Assembly (NCBI GenBank): GCA_017461725.1
Contig: JAFTXG010000004.1
Coordinates: forward strand, 62,001-126,000
From: Lachnospiraceae bacterium
GTDB taxonomy: Bacteria; Bacillota; Clostridia; Lachnospirales; Lachnospiraceae
DNA length: 64,000 bases
Direction of reading: 5' to 3'
In this document: positions 8,810 to 17,986 of the stretch, piece by piece
How the letters are laid out: each line of letters opens with the position of its first letter
How positions within the stretch are numbered: position 1 is the stretch's first letter
Position numbers and translations under genes: made by a program
The notes under the pieces: model-generated
Told to the model about the DNA's origin: nothing
Seen by the model: the letters and a program-made list of their open reading frames with translations, nothing else
The model's database searches: none

Positions 8810-10555
8810 TCACTGATTCACTAAGCTTTTCTGCGGAATCCGAAGCGTAACACAGGTCCCGTCGCCAGGACTGCTTTTAAAGTCAAGTCCATATTCGCTT
8901 CCATAATATGTCTCTATACGCTGTTGAACATTATATAAACCATATCCGCCATTCTGCCCGTCTCTGGTGGGTTCTGTCAAAATATGTTTGATCTGTTCCT
9001 TGGTCATGCCAATGCCATTATCGCTGATTTCAAACACAATATCCTCACCTTCCAGACACGCCTTAATCCTGATGATACCTCCTGCCTCATTTGCACGCAC
9101 CCCATGCTCCAACGCATTTTCCACGATCGGCTGAAGTAAATGTTTTATAATTGTATATTCTTTTACCCTCTCATCAACATCAAAATAATAACTGACATTC
9201 TGCATTTGATAGGCAAATATCTCCAGACTTAAATACTCCCTGATCATCGCAATTTCCTCTTCAATGCGTATTACCAGGTGCCCTTTACTCAATACAATCC
9301 GATAATACCTGATCAAAGATTCAATCCGTTGACGCAAGTCCCTTTCCTTCACCTGATAACAAATGCTGGTCAATGTATTATACAAAAAATGTGGATTTAA
9401 ACGCATCTGCAGCAGTTCCAGCTCCAAACGATTTTTCTCTGTCTCATATTGTTCAATCATCGAATAGTATTCCTTTGTACTGAAAATAAGCTTGCGGATT
9501 CTTTTTTCAATTCCCTGAAAATCACTGTCCTCAATCATATTTCCTGATGATTCCGCCAAAATTGTATCCAGCTCATCATTCATTTTCGCTAAAAAGTGTG
9601 TAATTTTATTTGTCAACATAGTTGCCGCCAGATAACTGCAGACTAAAACCGTCATGACAAACAACACAACTATCGCGAAAAAGCTCAACATATTTTCACT
9701 GGTCAAATCAGCCACATAATCCTCCGGAAAGAGGCAGATAATCCTGCTTTCTTCCAAACCGGACACCTGATTCACATATGCATAATACCCCGGACTTTTT
9801 TCGGTTTCGCTGTAAATTTCAAGCATCTGCCGGCTCTGTTCAGACTCAGCGGAAAGCAAAAGCATCTGCGGATGGCCATTCAACATCAGCTGTGCTCCAT
9901 ACAAACTTCCCTCCGGAAGCTTTATATCTGCCGTCTCCAGCATCTGGGACACCGGCATGCTCATCTCCAATATACAGTCGGCACCATTAGAATTCGTTAT
10001 TTTAGTATAAAAACAAACATTTTCTCCGATGTCATTTTTTAAGCGGCTTATCTTCCGAACCGTCATAAACTGCTCCCCTGTCTCCAAACTCAGAATTTTG
10101 TCTGAGATGGGATCCCCTTCGCCAAATTCCTGCCGAAGCTTGTCCAATGAATAGCAATACCCTCCATAATTATGATTGCTCCGATAAGAATACCATCTGA
10201 TCGACAAGTAAGCGTTATCTGCCGTAATGGTATCAACGGTTTCTCGCAGCGTAGTGATAAAATCCAGTCCTTCTATCAACCCCATTGTCTCAATCTTTGA
10301 CAGCGCTGTGCGGATGGGCACGCTGTTATAGATATACATAAGCTTCTGCTCCATCTCCAGAATCCCATTTTCTAATTTTTCACCGGTAACCGCAATCATC
10401 TTAGCATGTTCACTCAGTGCAGCCATTTCCCATTTTACTCTTTCACTGCGCAGATAAAATATTCCAAATATTGACAGCGGAATAATTGCAAACAATGCAA
10501 TAACCATTGACAGGCGTAAGCGATATGAAACTCTTCCCCATATTTTCCTCATCAT
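8810..10555 (-). CDS. YesM-like sensor histidine kinase
   Basis: A 581-residue membrane kinase. Helix 1 spans about residues 14-35, an extracytoplasmic sensor domain follows to about 288, helix 2 is at about 289-311, then a HAMP-like linker. The His_kinase motif LNPHFLYNTL places the phosphorylated His at 389, and the C-terminal ATPase domain shows the VENALEHG N-box and NGIGM and GYGLYNV G-boxes. It probably senses an extracellular sugar or loaded binding protein and phosphorylates the regulator encoded divergently at 10727. Confidence 0.93.
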   Translation of the reverse strand: MMRKIWGRVSYRLRLSMVIALFAIIPLSIFGIFYLRSERVKWEMAALSEHAKMIAVTGEKLENGILEMEQKLMYIYNSVPIRTALSKIETMGLIEGLDFITTLRETVDTITADNAYLSIRWYSYRSNHNYGGYCYSLDKLRQEFGEGDPISDKILSLETGEQFMTVRKISRLKNDIGENVCFYTKITNSNGADCILEMSMPVSQMLETADIKLPEGSLYGAQLMLNGHPQMLLLSAESEQSRQMLEIYSETEKSPGYYAYVNQVSGLEESRIICLFPEDYVADLTSENMLSFFAIVVLFVMTVLVCSYLAATMLTNKITHFLAKMNDELDTILAESSGNMIEDSDFQGIEKRIRKLIFSTKEYYSMIEQYETEKNRLELELLQMRLNPHFLYNTLTSICYQVKERDLRQRIESLIRYYRIVLSKGHLVIRIEEEIAMIREYLSLEIFAYQMQNVSYYFDVDERVKEYTIIKHLLQPIVENALEHGVRANEAGGIIRIKACLEGEDIVFEISDNGIGMTKEQIKHILTEPTRDGQNGGYGLYNVQQRIETYYGSEYGLDFKSSPGDGTCVTLRIPQKSLVNQ

Positions 10556-10595
10556 AGTGGCTACCTCCCTCTTTATTTTAACTTATGTTAGTATG

Positions 10596-10625
10596 AATTA
10601 AGTCTCGTTTTTGACTGACTTAATT
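10596..10625. promoter_or_regulatory. Inverted repeat between kinase and regulator genes
   Basis: AATTAAGTC at 10596-10604 and GACTTAATT at 10617-10625 are perfect 9-bp arms whose centres are 21 bp apart, two helical turns. The site lies in the 171-base gap between the divergent kinase and regulator genes. It could be an operator for either direction; the binding protein is unknown. Confidence 0.35.
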
Positions 10626-10726
10626 AAAATCTTCACACTTTTTTCCCTTTCATCTTATCATATCGTTATGATTATGTTACAATTATACCAAAACAAAGTA
10701 TTTATTTACGCCAGAGAGGAAACAAT

Positions 10727-12055
10727 ATGTTCAAATTAATGATAGCTGACGATAATCCCTTTGTATTGAATGAACTTTCCACTATCATTGATTGGGAAGA
10801 TTTCGATATGTGCATTACCGGTACTTTCTCAAACGGAAAAAGCTTACTGGATGCTGCCAAAGCAGATATGCCTGACGTTGTTCTGACCGATATTTCCATG
10901 CCTATTATGAATGGCATGGATCTTGCTAACGCACTCCGTCAACTTTCATCTGATGTAAAAATTATCTTTATTTCCAGCTATGCTGACTTCACATATGCAC
11001 AAAAAGCTTTGCAAATGCAGATTTTTGAATATATTTTGAAACCCTTTGAGGAAAAGCAGTTATCCGATACTATGGCTCGCATATTGAAAGAGCTGCAGAC
11101 AGAATATTTTCAGCGTTATGAACAAAACAAAACACTGAAACAAGTTGAAACCTTTAGAATGCATGCTCTGGAAAAATATATGTGCGAGTTACTCTACCAT
11201 ACCATCGAAGATTCCCGCGTGCTTTCAGAACTGACAACATTAGAAGTAACACTTTACTCCTCCTATAAACTGCAGCTTGCCCTGATTACTCCTGATAACG
11301 AAACCGGCATGTTCCGAAGCAGCACTGTCAGCAAAATCCGCTCTATTCTTTATGCCCAAAAACATCAGGATTTTCAAGCCATCCTGATGCCTGTCGCAGA
11401 TGGTCACCTTGCCATTCTATTCATTTGTAAGAGTGATTTTTCTGATATAAAGAATTGTCTGGCACAATTAAGCATTGACATTGAAACAATGACTGGATTA
11501 CGTGCCACCATAGGATTCAGCAGATCTGCCAAAAGCTTTGCAGACCTTCCTATGCTTTATGTTCAAGCCAAAGAAGCAACCACACAGGCTTATTCCATGC
11601 ATATCCCACTCTTAGAATATAAAGCAATTCAATGTTTCAGCAACACTGATTATCCAGGTGATAACGCTGTCGAGGATGTTTCTCTTTACTCTAATGGCCA
11701 AAAAATCACATCCTCTACCACAAAAAAATATATCAAACAGATAAAAGAATATATTGAAGCGCATTATGCTGAGCAAATTACCACTCGGGATGTCAGTTCG
11801 GCTGTTTATTTATCCACAAACTATGCGAATCACATTTTTACAACGAAATACGGATTTACTATTTATGAATATGTGACACAATGTCGTATAGAAGCTGCCA
11901 AAAAGCTGCTCAGAGAAACAGACAAGCAGGTTGCTCTGATTGCCGAATTGGTAGGATATCAGGGAAAAACCAACTTTTACATCTCCTTTAAACGAAATGT
12001 AGGTATCACTCCTACAGAATACAGAAGAAGAGCCGAAGGGAGCAGCCATCCATAA
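10727..12055 (+). CDS. YesN-like response regulator with AraC DNA-binding domain
   Basis: 442 residues. An N-terminal receiver has acidic residues at 8-9, the phospho-acceptor Asp at 55 in VVLTDISMP, and a conserved Lys in YILKPFEE. A linker of about 200 residues leads to a C-terminal AraC-type double helix-turn-helix from about residue 335 (IEAHYAEQITTRDVSS onward, ending GITPTEYRRR). It is paired with the kinase at 8810 and most likely activates the neighbouring sugar operons. The last codons form one arm of the shared terminator at 12031. Confidence 0.93.
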   Translation: MFKLMIADDNPFVLNELSTIIDWEDFDMCITGTFSNGKSLLDAAKADMPDVVLTDISMPIMNGMDLANALRQLSSDVKIIFISSYADFTYAQKALQMQIFEYILKPFEEKQLSDTMARILKELQTEYFQRYEQNKTLKQVETFRMHALEKYMCELLYHTIEDSRVLSELTTLEVTLYSSYKLQLALITPDNETGMFRSSTVSKIRSILYAQKHQDFQAILMPVADGHLAILFICKSDFSDIKNCLAQLSIDIETMTGLRATIGFSRSAKSFADLPMLYVQAKEATTQAYSMHIPLLEYKAIQCFSNTDYPGDNAVEDVSLYSNGQKITSSTTKKYIKQIKEYIEAHYAEQITTRDVSSAVYLSTNYANHIFTTKYGFTIYEYVTQCRIEAAKKLLRETDKQVALIAELVGYQGKTNFYISFKRNVGITPTEYRRRAEGSSHP

Positions 12056-12072
12056 CGCTGCTCCCTTCGGCT
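12031..12072. terminator. Bidirectional terminator hairpin between convergent genes
   Basis: A perfect 16-bp stem (12031-12046 against 12057-12072) with a 10-base loop. Its left arm encodes the last residues of the response regulator and its loop holds the stop codon. It lies between the convergent regulator and isomerase genes. The following tract is only moderately T-rich. Confidence 0.7.
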
Positions 12073-12086
12073 CATTATCATTTCAT

Positions 12087-12857
12087 TTAAAAGATGTTCT
12101 TTCTCAGGTAATCTGCACTTGTCTTAATGGATTCAAAACAGTCAATCTCCCAATGATAATCCTGCTCCACAACATAGTATTTCACACCGCTCTCCTGTGC
12201 CGTCTCAAAAATCCGATCCCAACTCAGATTACCGTTACCGATTTCTGTAATTTGTTGTACCGGCTCATTGTCTTTTGGCATAATCCGCTTCATATCTTTC
12301 AAATGAAGAATATCTATACGTCCTTTCAGTTTTTCGATCCAGTGCCTGATGTCTCCTCCGCCATACTGTACCCAGTAAGTATCCAGTACAAACGAAGTAT
12401 TTTGGGGATCAAACCCTTCCACCAGCATATCCATAGTCGTCTTACCATTTTCCCATCTGTAAAATTCCTGACTATGATTATGATAAGTAAACTTCATACC
12501 GTGTTTACCGGCCTTTTCAGCTACGATATTTACCTTTTCAATAAAATCTTTCACATCATCTATGGAATCAAATTTCATCATTCCAAGTCCCATATTTGTA
12601 GTGCCAAGGAGTTTATGATTTTCTAAAGACTGTTCAAAATCATTGACCATCATATTAAAATTATCATGTGTTCCAACGATTTCGATACCTTCTTCTCTGG
12701 CAATACGTCCAAAATCTGCATATGGAATCATACACCCTGCAGTCTGTGCCTGCGTATATCCATATTTTCTCATCTTTTGAAATGATTCATGTATGTCTTT
12801 TTCATTTTTCATAAAATCTCTGATTGTATAAAGCTGCAGTCCCAATTCTTTTCTCAT
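12087..12857 (-). CDS. Sugar phosphate isomerase/epimerase-like TIM-barrel protein
   Basis: 256 residues of the xylose-isomerase-like TIM-barrel superfamily. The strand ends LQLYTIRDFM, IVGTHDNFN, FTYHNHSQEF, SFVLDTYWVQYGG and ILHLKDMK carry the expected His, Glu and Asp metal ligands. It is the last gene of the second reverse-strand operon, 22 bases after the metallo-beta-lactamase-fold gene. Substrate unknown; similar proteins act as epimerases, dehydratases or keto-sugar lyases. Cytoplasmic. Confidence 0.87.
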   Translation of the reverse strand: MRKELGLQLYTIRDFMKNEKDIHESFQKMRKYGYTQAQTAGCMIPYADFGRIAREEGIEIVGTHDNFNMMVNDFEQSLENHKLLGTTNMGLGMMKFDSIDDVKDFIEKVNIVAEKAGKHGMKFTYHNHSQEFYRWENGKTTMDMLVEGFDPQNTSFVLDTYWVQYGGGDIRHWIEKLKGRIDILHLKDMKRIMPKDNEPVQQITEIGNGNLSWDRIFETAQESGVKYYVVEQDYHWEIDCFESIKTSADYLRKNIF

Positions 12858-12879
12858 TGTTCTCTCCTATATCACAAAA

Positions 12880-13746
12880 CTATAAAATAATTTTATTTGT
12901 CCCATCTTTTGTAACATAATGCTTTTTCGCACCAAGCTGTTCCATCCATTTTCTGGTCATGGAAGTACCATACATTCTATCTCTGCGAACTCTTCTCGCT
13001 TCGTCATAATCAGCCTGATAATGAGGAATCTCCGGTTCATTATATAACCAGTCCGGACAACACCATAGGCAGATTTCAGGTGCTATGGCTGCATATACTT
13101 CCATACCACAGTTCATATGTCCGTGATGAGCCATCTGAACCATATCTGCTTTCAACAAATGCCTTGATTCTCTGTAAAGCACATCTCCACCTTCGGGGCC
13201 TAGATCCCCTAAAAATAATACACTTTTTTCGGGTGTTGACAGCTTAAATACAAGGGAACTGTCATTCATCAAATTATTGGTAAGGTAACTGTGATATGCA
13301 TACAGAAAATCAATTCTCACCTCGTCAATGTAAACAGACTCTCCCTGCTGCGTAATGTGCACCTTATCTTCAAAAAGAGGAAGCACCTCATTAAATGCAG
13401 GCAGTATTCCCAACAATTCTGATTTAAAATAATCATAATTATACACATCATGATTATGAATGATCTCAAAGGGCGGAAAATTATAATATATTTTTTCAAT
13501 ATCAAAATCAGCTCCACCGTTTTTTTGAAATTCAGCAACGAATCCGCTTATATGATCACCATGGGCATGTGTAAGTATCCAGGCAGAGATATGTCTTCCG
13601 CCAACATACTGTTTCAGCAAATCCATATCTTCAGCTCTTCCCCCGTCAACAATGATTACATTGTCTTCTTTTGTTATGATTACAAAGGACATCATAAAAG
13701 GGCTGGTTTCTGTAATCTGATACATTACTGTTTGTTTCATTTTCAC
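12880..13746 (-). CDS. Metallo-beta-lactamase-fold hydrolase
   Basis: 288 residues with the MBL metal motif THAHGDH (His60, His62, Asp64, His65) and later ligands in LFLGDLGPEGG and MAHHGHMN. It resembles the ComEC/Rec2-like branch of MBL hydrolases, but lacks membrane segments or an export signal and so is cytoplasmic. GTG at 13746 is kept as start because AGGAGG lies five bases before it; an ATG two codons in is the alternative. Lying between a glycosidase and an isomerase, it may hydrolyse a lactone or ester of the imported sugar, but this is a guess from context. Confidence 0.85.
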   Translation of the reverse strand: MKMKQTVMYQITETSPFMMSFVIITKEDNVIIVDGGRAEDMDLLKQYVGGRHISAWILTHAHGDHISGFVAEFQKNGGADFDIEKIYYNFPPFEIIHNHDVYNYDYFKSELLGILPAFNEVLPLFEDKVHITQQGESVYIDEVRIDFLYAYHSYLTNNLMNDSSLVFKLSTPEKSVLFLGDLGPEGGDVLYRESRHLLKADMVQMAHHGHMNCGMEVYAAIAPEICLWCCPDWLYNEPEIPHYQADYDEARRVRRDRMYGTSMTRKWMEQLGAKKHYVTKDGTNKIIL

Positions 13747-13755
13747 CTTTACCTC

Positions 13756-15807
13756 CTATTTTTCATGTACATAAAATGCCATACCGTCTTTTGCGGCTAT
13801 AAACAGTGGTTCACCCAAAGAATACTCTCTTCCGGAAAGCACCTCCGTCAAGTGCAATGGTCCAGCCAGCGCAGGAACAAAATTCATATCCCTTCGCGGG
13901 AAAAAAGATACGATGCGATTGTCAGCATATACCGCACATTCTGCCGGTGCATAGCAGTGCACACCTGCACTTTCAACAATATTTCGCAGCAAATCCACAC
14001 CCGGGTTCAGTGTGGAGATGATAAAATCCCCCTGTGTGTTCTGCACAGCAATCAATCCATCTTCATTATAGGAAACAGGGATACAGTCAACAGATGGCTC
14101 AATTGTAAACGTGGGAGCGGGTCGCTTCGGCACATCCAAAAGTCTTACACCGTTCTCCGCCTCTGTTTTTCCGCAGTACAGGATATGTGCTTTTTCAGGC
14201 AGGGCTTTCCGTAGTCTGACAATAAAATCATTATCTAAACATAACGGCGTCAGCAATACTGCAAGCTGCGTACGGGATAGGTCAATACTTCCAACATCAT
14301 GTGAAAGTATGATATCGATTGGCGTCCCGGTAAGTTGTAAGTCCCGCAACAGATTTTCAGTATGTTCAACGACTGATGGATGCGTACACAATATACTGTT
14401 TTCGTCAACAATAACCGTAATCTGTGCAACACTGCGGTGTTCCTTTTTACGTAACACCTCTGAAGCCTTCAGTAAGTTTTTCAGGTGTGACATAATGCCT
14501 TCATCATCATACCAGCCACCTCCTAAATCCATATACCAGAGCCCTGAGTTATGTGAGATATTTTTACATAACTCCCGCAGCATAACACTATAGGTCTCTT
14601 CCGCACAGGTTGCGTTTCCAATGTTATCCCCTACTGTAAGGTGTGTTCGATTATCACATTCGTCCATCCACAGTCTGGTATGATTGACAGATACAGCCGG
14701 TGCAAGCTCCCCGCCCGGTTCCCCCGGAGCACAGCGAAAATAGGATTTGGGACCTGCAAAAAAATCAACATTACCGCTCTCCAGCAAACGCTTCCATCCA
14801 AGATGCCCGGCAAATGCACAGCGCGTCATATGGAGGCAATATCCGTAAAAAGCCCCTACCGGCTTTCCTCCGGTATTTTGCTTAACAACATCAGCAAAAT
14901 ATATTAGTGCATCCGTATTCATCTGTGTGGTAAACAAATCATAGTCAATGCTCCAACAATCCTCCTGTTCATTTTTATAAAAGTCATTGCTGGACACATA
15001 AGCCTTCTCCCGCAAATAGGATGGAGGCACGATTTCTGCTTCACACTGTGGTCCCCAAGCTTGCACCATTGCCTGCTTCGAACCATATTTCTCTAGCCCC
15101 CATTCATAAAAACGAGCCTGATTTGTTATACCAAAATCACCAAATTTTCCGCTGATCCGCCCCCAGGGCATGGACTCTCCGGAAATGCCATATGCAATAT
15201 GGTATGCCAGAATACGATCTCCCCAAGGAGACTTTTCCAGATGCAATACCAAACGGCGCAATGCTTCTCCTGCATCTTCAAGCCACTTTCGAGAGGAAAA
15301 ACTCTGCAGCGATATTACTCCCCCCACATTTGGTCTGGTGTCCTGCCAGCCATTCGCATTATAGTAACCCACCTCAGACTCATACCCCAGATAATCATGC
15401 TTCAGGGTTCCCACCAGAGAACGGATTTCCTCCACGCTGCGAGGGCCGTTTTCATAGACGGTTATCTCTGTGGGGTTCTCACGACACCAGTCTATGGGAA
15501 CATTCAGCTTAATCCGCGGAATAAAATATTCTGTTTTCCCAGATGAAAAAATCGTCTCCAGCACCTTGTCGCACAGCGAATAATCATACTGATTTACCCC
15601 TACCCATCCGCTATGCAGAATGCAGGTATGTATTCTGACTCCCGCATCAGAAAATGCATCATGAATGCGCATCTGTTCCTCAAAATTTTTGCTGAATACC
15701 AACGGCGCACCGGTTTCATCTGCCATAGGTGGATCATAACAAAACCCCAGTCTTGACCAAAAAACCGGATTATCACGTAAGAATTCAAGAACTTTTCGTT
15801 TATCCAT
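13756..15807 (-). CDS. GH42-like glycoside hydrolase
   Basis: 683 residues with no signal peptide. The organisation fits a beta-galactosidase-like (GH42-type) enzyme: a TIM barrel to about residue 420 and a glutamine-amidotransferase-like trimerisation domain after it (ILSHDVGSIDLSRTQLAVLLTP region), then a small C-terminal beta domain. AYHIAYGISGESMPWG is the likely acid/base Glu region and LWMDECDN a candidate for the nucleophile region, both weaker than in textbook GH42. It probably trims oligosaccharides after import. It ends nine bases before the MBL-fold gene. Confidence 0.7.
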   Translation of the reverse strand: MDKRKVLEFLRDNPVFWSRLGFCYDPPMADETGAPLVFSKNFEEQMRIHDAFSDAGVRIHTCILHSGWVGVNQYDYSLCDKVLETIFSSGKTEYFIPRIKLNVPIDWCRENPTEITVYENGPRSVEEIRSLVGTLKHDYLGYESEVGYYNANGWQDTRPNVGGVISLQSFSSRKWLEDAGEALRRLVLHLEKSPWGDRILAYHIAYGISGESMPWGRISGKFGDFGITNQARFYEWGLEKYGSKQAMVQAWGPQCEAEIVPPSYLREKAYVSSNDFYKNEQEDCWSIDYDLFTTQMNTDALIYFADVVKQNTGGKPVGAFYGYCLHMTRCAFAGHLGWKRLLESGNVDFFAGPKSYFRCAPGEPGGELAPAVSVNHTRLWMDECDNRTHLTVGDNIGNATCAEETYSVMLRELCKNISHNSGLWYMDLGGGWYDDEGIMSHLKNLLKASEVLRKKEHRSVAQITVIVDENSILCTHPSVVEHTENLLRDLQLTGTPIDIILSHDVGSIDLSRTQLAVLLTPLCLDNDFIVRLRKALPEKAHILYCGKTEAENGVRLLDVPKRPAPTFTIEPSVDCIPVSYNEDGLIAVQNTQGDFIISTLNPGVDLLRNIVESAGVHCYAPAECAVYADNRIVSFFPRRDMNFVPALAGPLHLTEVLSGREYSLGEPLFIAAKDGMAFYVHEK

Positions 15808-15852
15808 ACACTCGTTCCTTTCCGGTCAGGAATTAAAGCTTAACTCCTTCCA

Positions 15853-16647
15853 TCAAAATACATTGTAATACTGCTCAATCATGTCCCTGAGTTTACACAA
15901 GGCCTCATATGCCCTTTGATAAAACGCTTCATCTGTCAGTTCTTCGTATATAGCTTTGCCTTCGTACCGGGCTGCCTTTGAAGTTTCAAGCATCAGTGTC
16001 CCCTGATATCCACTTTTCGCAATCGCTTCCGCAACATATGTAAAATCTATTTTCCCATCAAAAGGAAGCACATGATTATCGACATTCATTTCACAGGCAT
16101 TATCATGTATATGCAATGCTGCAAGCTTTTCCCCGAATAATGGCATAAACTGAAGTCCCGGTGTGAAACAATACTCATGACCGCAATCCCAACAGAAACC
16201 GGCACTCGTATATGTATCCAGACTCCACTTAAGGTTCTCCAGATACCTTTGATTCTCGAATGCAATCGTAACCCTGCCTGCATCGGCACATTCGACCAAT
16301 TCCGTAAATCTCCTCACTCCAATCTCATTGATTTCCGGCATTGGGCAACCGGCTGATAAATGAAGCACCAGCACAGGAATGTTATATCTCTTGCACCTCT
16401 CCACACTGTCTTTCAGTCTTTTCAACATTTCCTCACCAGCCGCGCCTTCACGCCACATATCATTGATTTTATCAAAAGGAGCATGCAGATTTTCACAAAT
16501 GATGCCATTTGCCGCCAACTCATCCATGATCTCCTCAAAAGCGGGATCCTCCGCCGCAACAAATGTCCTGAGCAAACCGACTTTCTTCATTTCTGCAATT
16601 TGTTTTTTGTACGGCATTCTGCTGCTGATACTGATACCTATTTCCAT
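15853..16647 (-). CDS. Sugar phosphate isomerase/epimerase-like TIM-barrel protein
   Basis: 264 residues. The barrel ligands appear in ICENLHAPFD, VLVLHLSAG, TIAFENQRY, GFCWDCGHEYCF and LHIHDNACEMN, ending TLMLETS. It is the third member of this superfamily in the island and is not closely similar to the other two by eye, which points to different steps rather than redundancy. A good AGGAGAA site precedes the ATG. It sits between the serine hydrolase and the GH42-like gene in one operon. Confidence 0.86.
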   Translation of the reverse strand: MEIGISISSRMPYKKQIAEMKKVGLLRTFVAAEDPAFEEIMDELAANGIICENLHAPFDKINDMWREGAAGEEMLKRLKDSVERCKRYNIPVLVLHLSAGCPMPEINEIGVRRFTELVECADAGRVTIAFENQRYLENLKWSLDTYTSAGFCWDCGHEYCFTPGLQFMPLFGEKLAALHIHDNACEMNVDNHVLPFDGKIDFTYVAEAIAKSGYQGTLMLETSKAARYEGKAIYEELTDEAFYQRAYEALCKLRDMIEQYYNVF

Positions 16648-16705
16648 TTGTCACTTCTCCTCACATATATTTTCCATTGTCTGAAGGAATTTTTTAATTG
16701 CCTCT

Positions 16706-17881
16706 TCAAAAGCAGGAGTACACCACATTCTTAAGCATGGGCAGATACCGCTTCTCGTCAGGCTTCAGCATATGCTGCACATAAAACACGCCCAGCCCGA
16801 TCTGCGGATCGATCAGCGCTGTCGCTCCGGCGGCTCCGCTCCAGCCGAACTCACCCAGGTTGCTGATGACCCCGGATTTCGCCGGGTCTATGTGGGTACG
16901 AACGCCCAGACCGTATCCGCAGCCCGCGCTCTGTCCCACCGCGTACGCTTTCAGCGCTTCGCCGCTCAGCCGGTTCGTTCTCATCAGATTCACCGAGTAT
17001 CCGGACAATATCCGCTCTCCGTTGAGTCCCACGCCGTAATTGGCCAGGGCAGCCATCAATTTGACATATTCGGACACAGTGGTCGTGATGCCTGCGCCGC
17101 CGTTGTCATATTCCTCGCCCAAATCATGCTGATTTGTTTTTCCGGCATTCTTAAACACACGGCCTGACCCGTCTCCCTGCACCTGGGTCTTCAGGCGGTC
17201 GTACTCCTCGCTGCCCGGTGCCACCCGCTCATACTGGCACGCCAGCCGCTCCAGCGTTTCCGGCGTGTGGTGATATGTCGTATCCTTCATCTCCAGCGGG
17301 TCAAAAATGTTTTCCTGCACATAATCCCTGAATTTCTGCCCGGACACCACGCTGATCAGGGCAGCCAGCACATCGTGGCAGATACTGTACTGAAAGCGGG
17401 TCCCCGGCTCGAAGGACAGCGGATCCTTCGCCACACATTTGATGGTCTCCACCGTGTCCATTCTGCCCTTCGTCACTTCCCGGGCCTTCTTAAACCCTTC
17501 AGTATCATAGTTGTAGGTGAAACCGGCCGTCATGGTGAATAAGTCCCCGACCGTGATAAAATTTTCGGCCTTTTTCAGCTCACCGGTTTCCGTTTTTATG
17601 TACATCTCCTTAAATTCGGGAATATATTCATACAGCGGGTCCGTCAGCAGGAATTTCCCCCGCTCCAGAAGCTGTGTCCCGGCGGTCACCGTGGTGATTT
17701 TCGAGCAGGAGTAGATATTGAACATCTCCTCCCCGGTCATCGGAATCTGATTTTCCCAGTCCGAATAACCGCATGCGTACTGAAACACCCTTTTGCCTCC
17801 CAGATATACCAGGATGGCATTGCCCGGCGATACCGCCTCAGCTCTGTAGTCCATAAAATTCCTTAAATTCGTAAAGTCCAT
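16706..17881 (-). CDS. Serine hydrolase of the beta-lactamase/penicillin-binding fold
   Basis: About 391 residues, class C beta-lactamase/esterase fold. The active-site SxxK is SCSK at residues 58-61, and a QYSICHDV segment stands where the YxN motif is expected, with Ile in place of Asn. No export signal is present, so a cytoplasmic esterase acting on acylated sugars fits better than a cell-wall role. The ATG at 17881 (GAAGGG site) is preferred to the frame opening 36 bases earlier. The gene is markedly GC-rich compared with both neighbours, a sign of separate acquisition. Confidence 0.85.
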   Translation of the reverse strand: MDFTNLRNFMDYRAEAVSPGNAILVYLGGKRVFQYACGYSDWENQIPMTGEEMFNIYSCSKITTVTAGTQLLERGKFLLTDPLYEYIPEFKEMYIKTETGELKKAENFITVGDLFTMTAGFTYNYDTEGFKKAREVTKGRMDTVETIKCVAKDPLSFEPGTRFQYSICHDVLAALISVVSGQKFRDYVQENIFDPLEMKDTTYHHTPETLERLACQYERVAPGSEEYDRLKTQVQGDGSGRVFKNAGKTNQHDLGEEYDNGGAGITTTVSEYVKLMAALANYGVGLNGERILSGYSVNLMRTNRLSGEALKAYAVGQSAGCGYGLGVRTHIDPAKSGVISNLGEFGWSGAAGATALIDPQIGLGVFYVQHMLKPDEKRYLPMLKNVVYSCF

Positions 17882-17986
17882 TTTCGACCCTTCCCTTTCT
17901 TTGGCACACATAGCCATCTCAATAGGGTATGACCACCTGCCCCAAAAACATAAAACCTTCCTTTCTGTAATCGTTCAATTCTTTTT

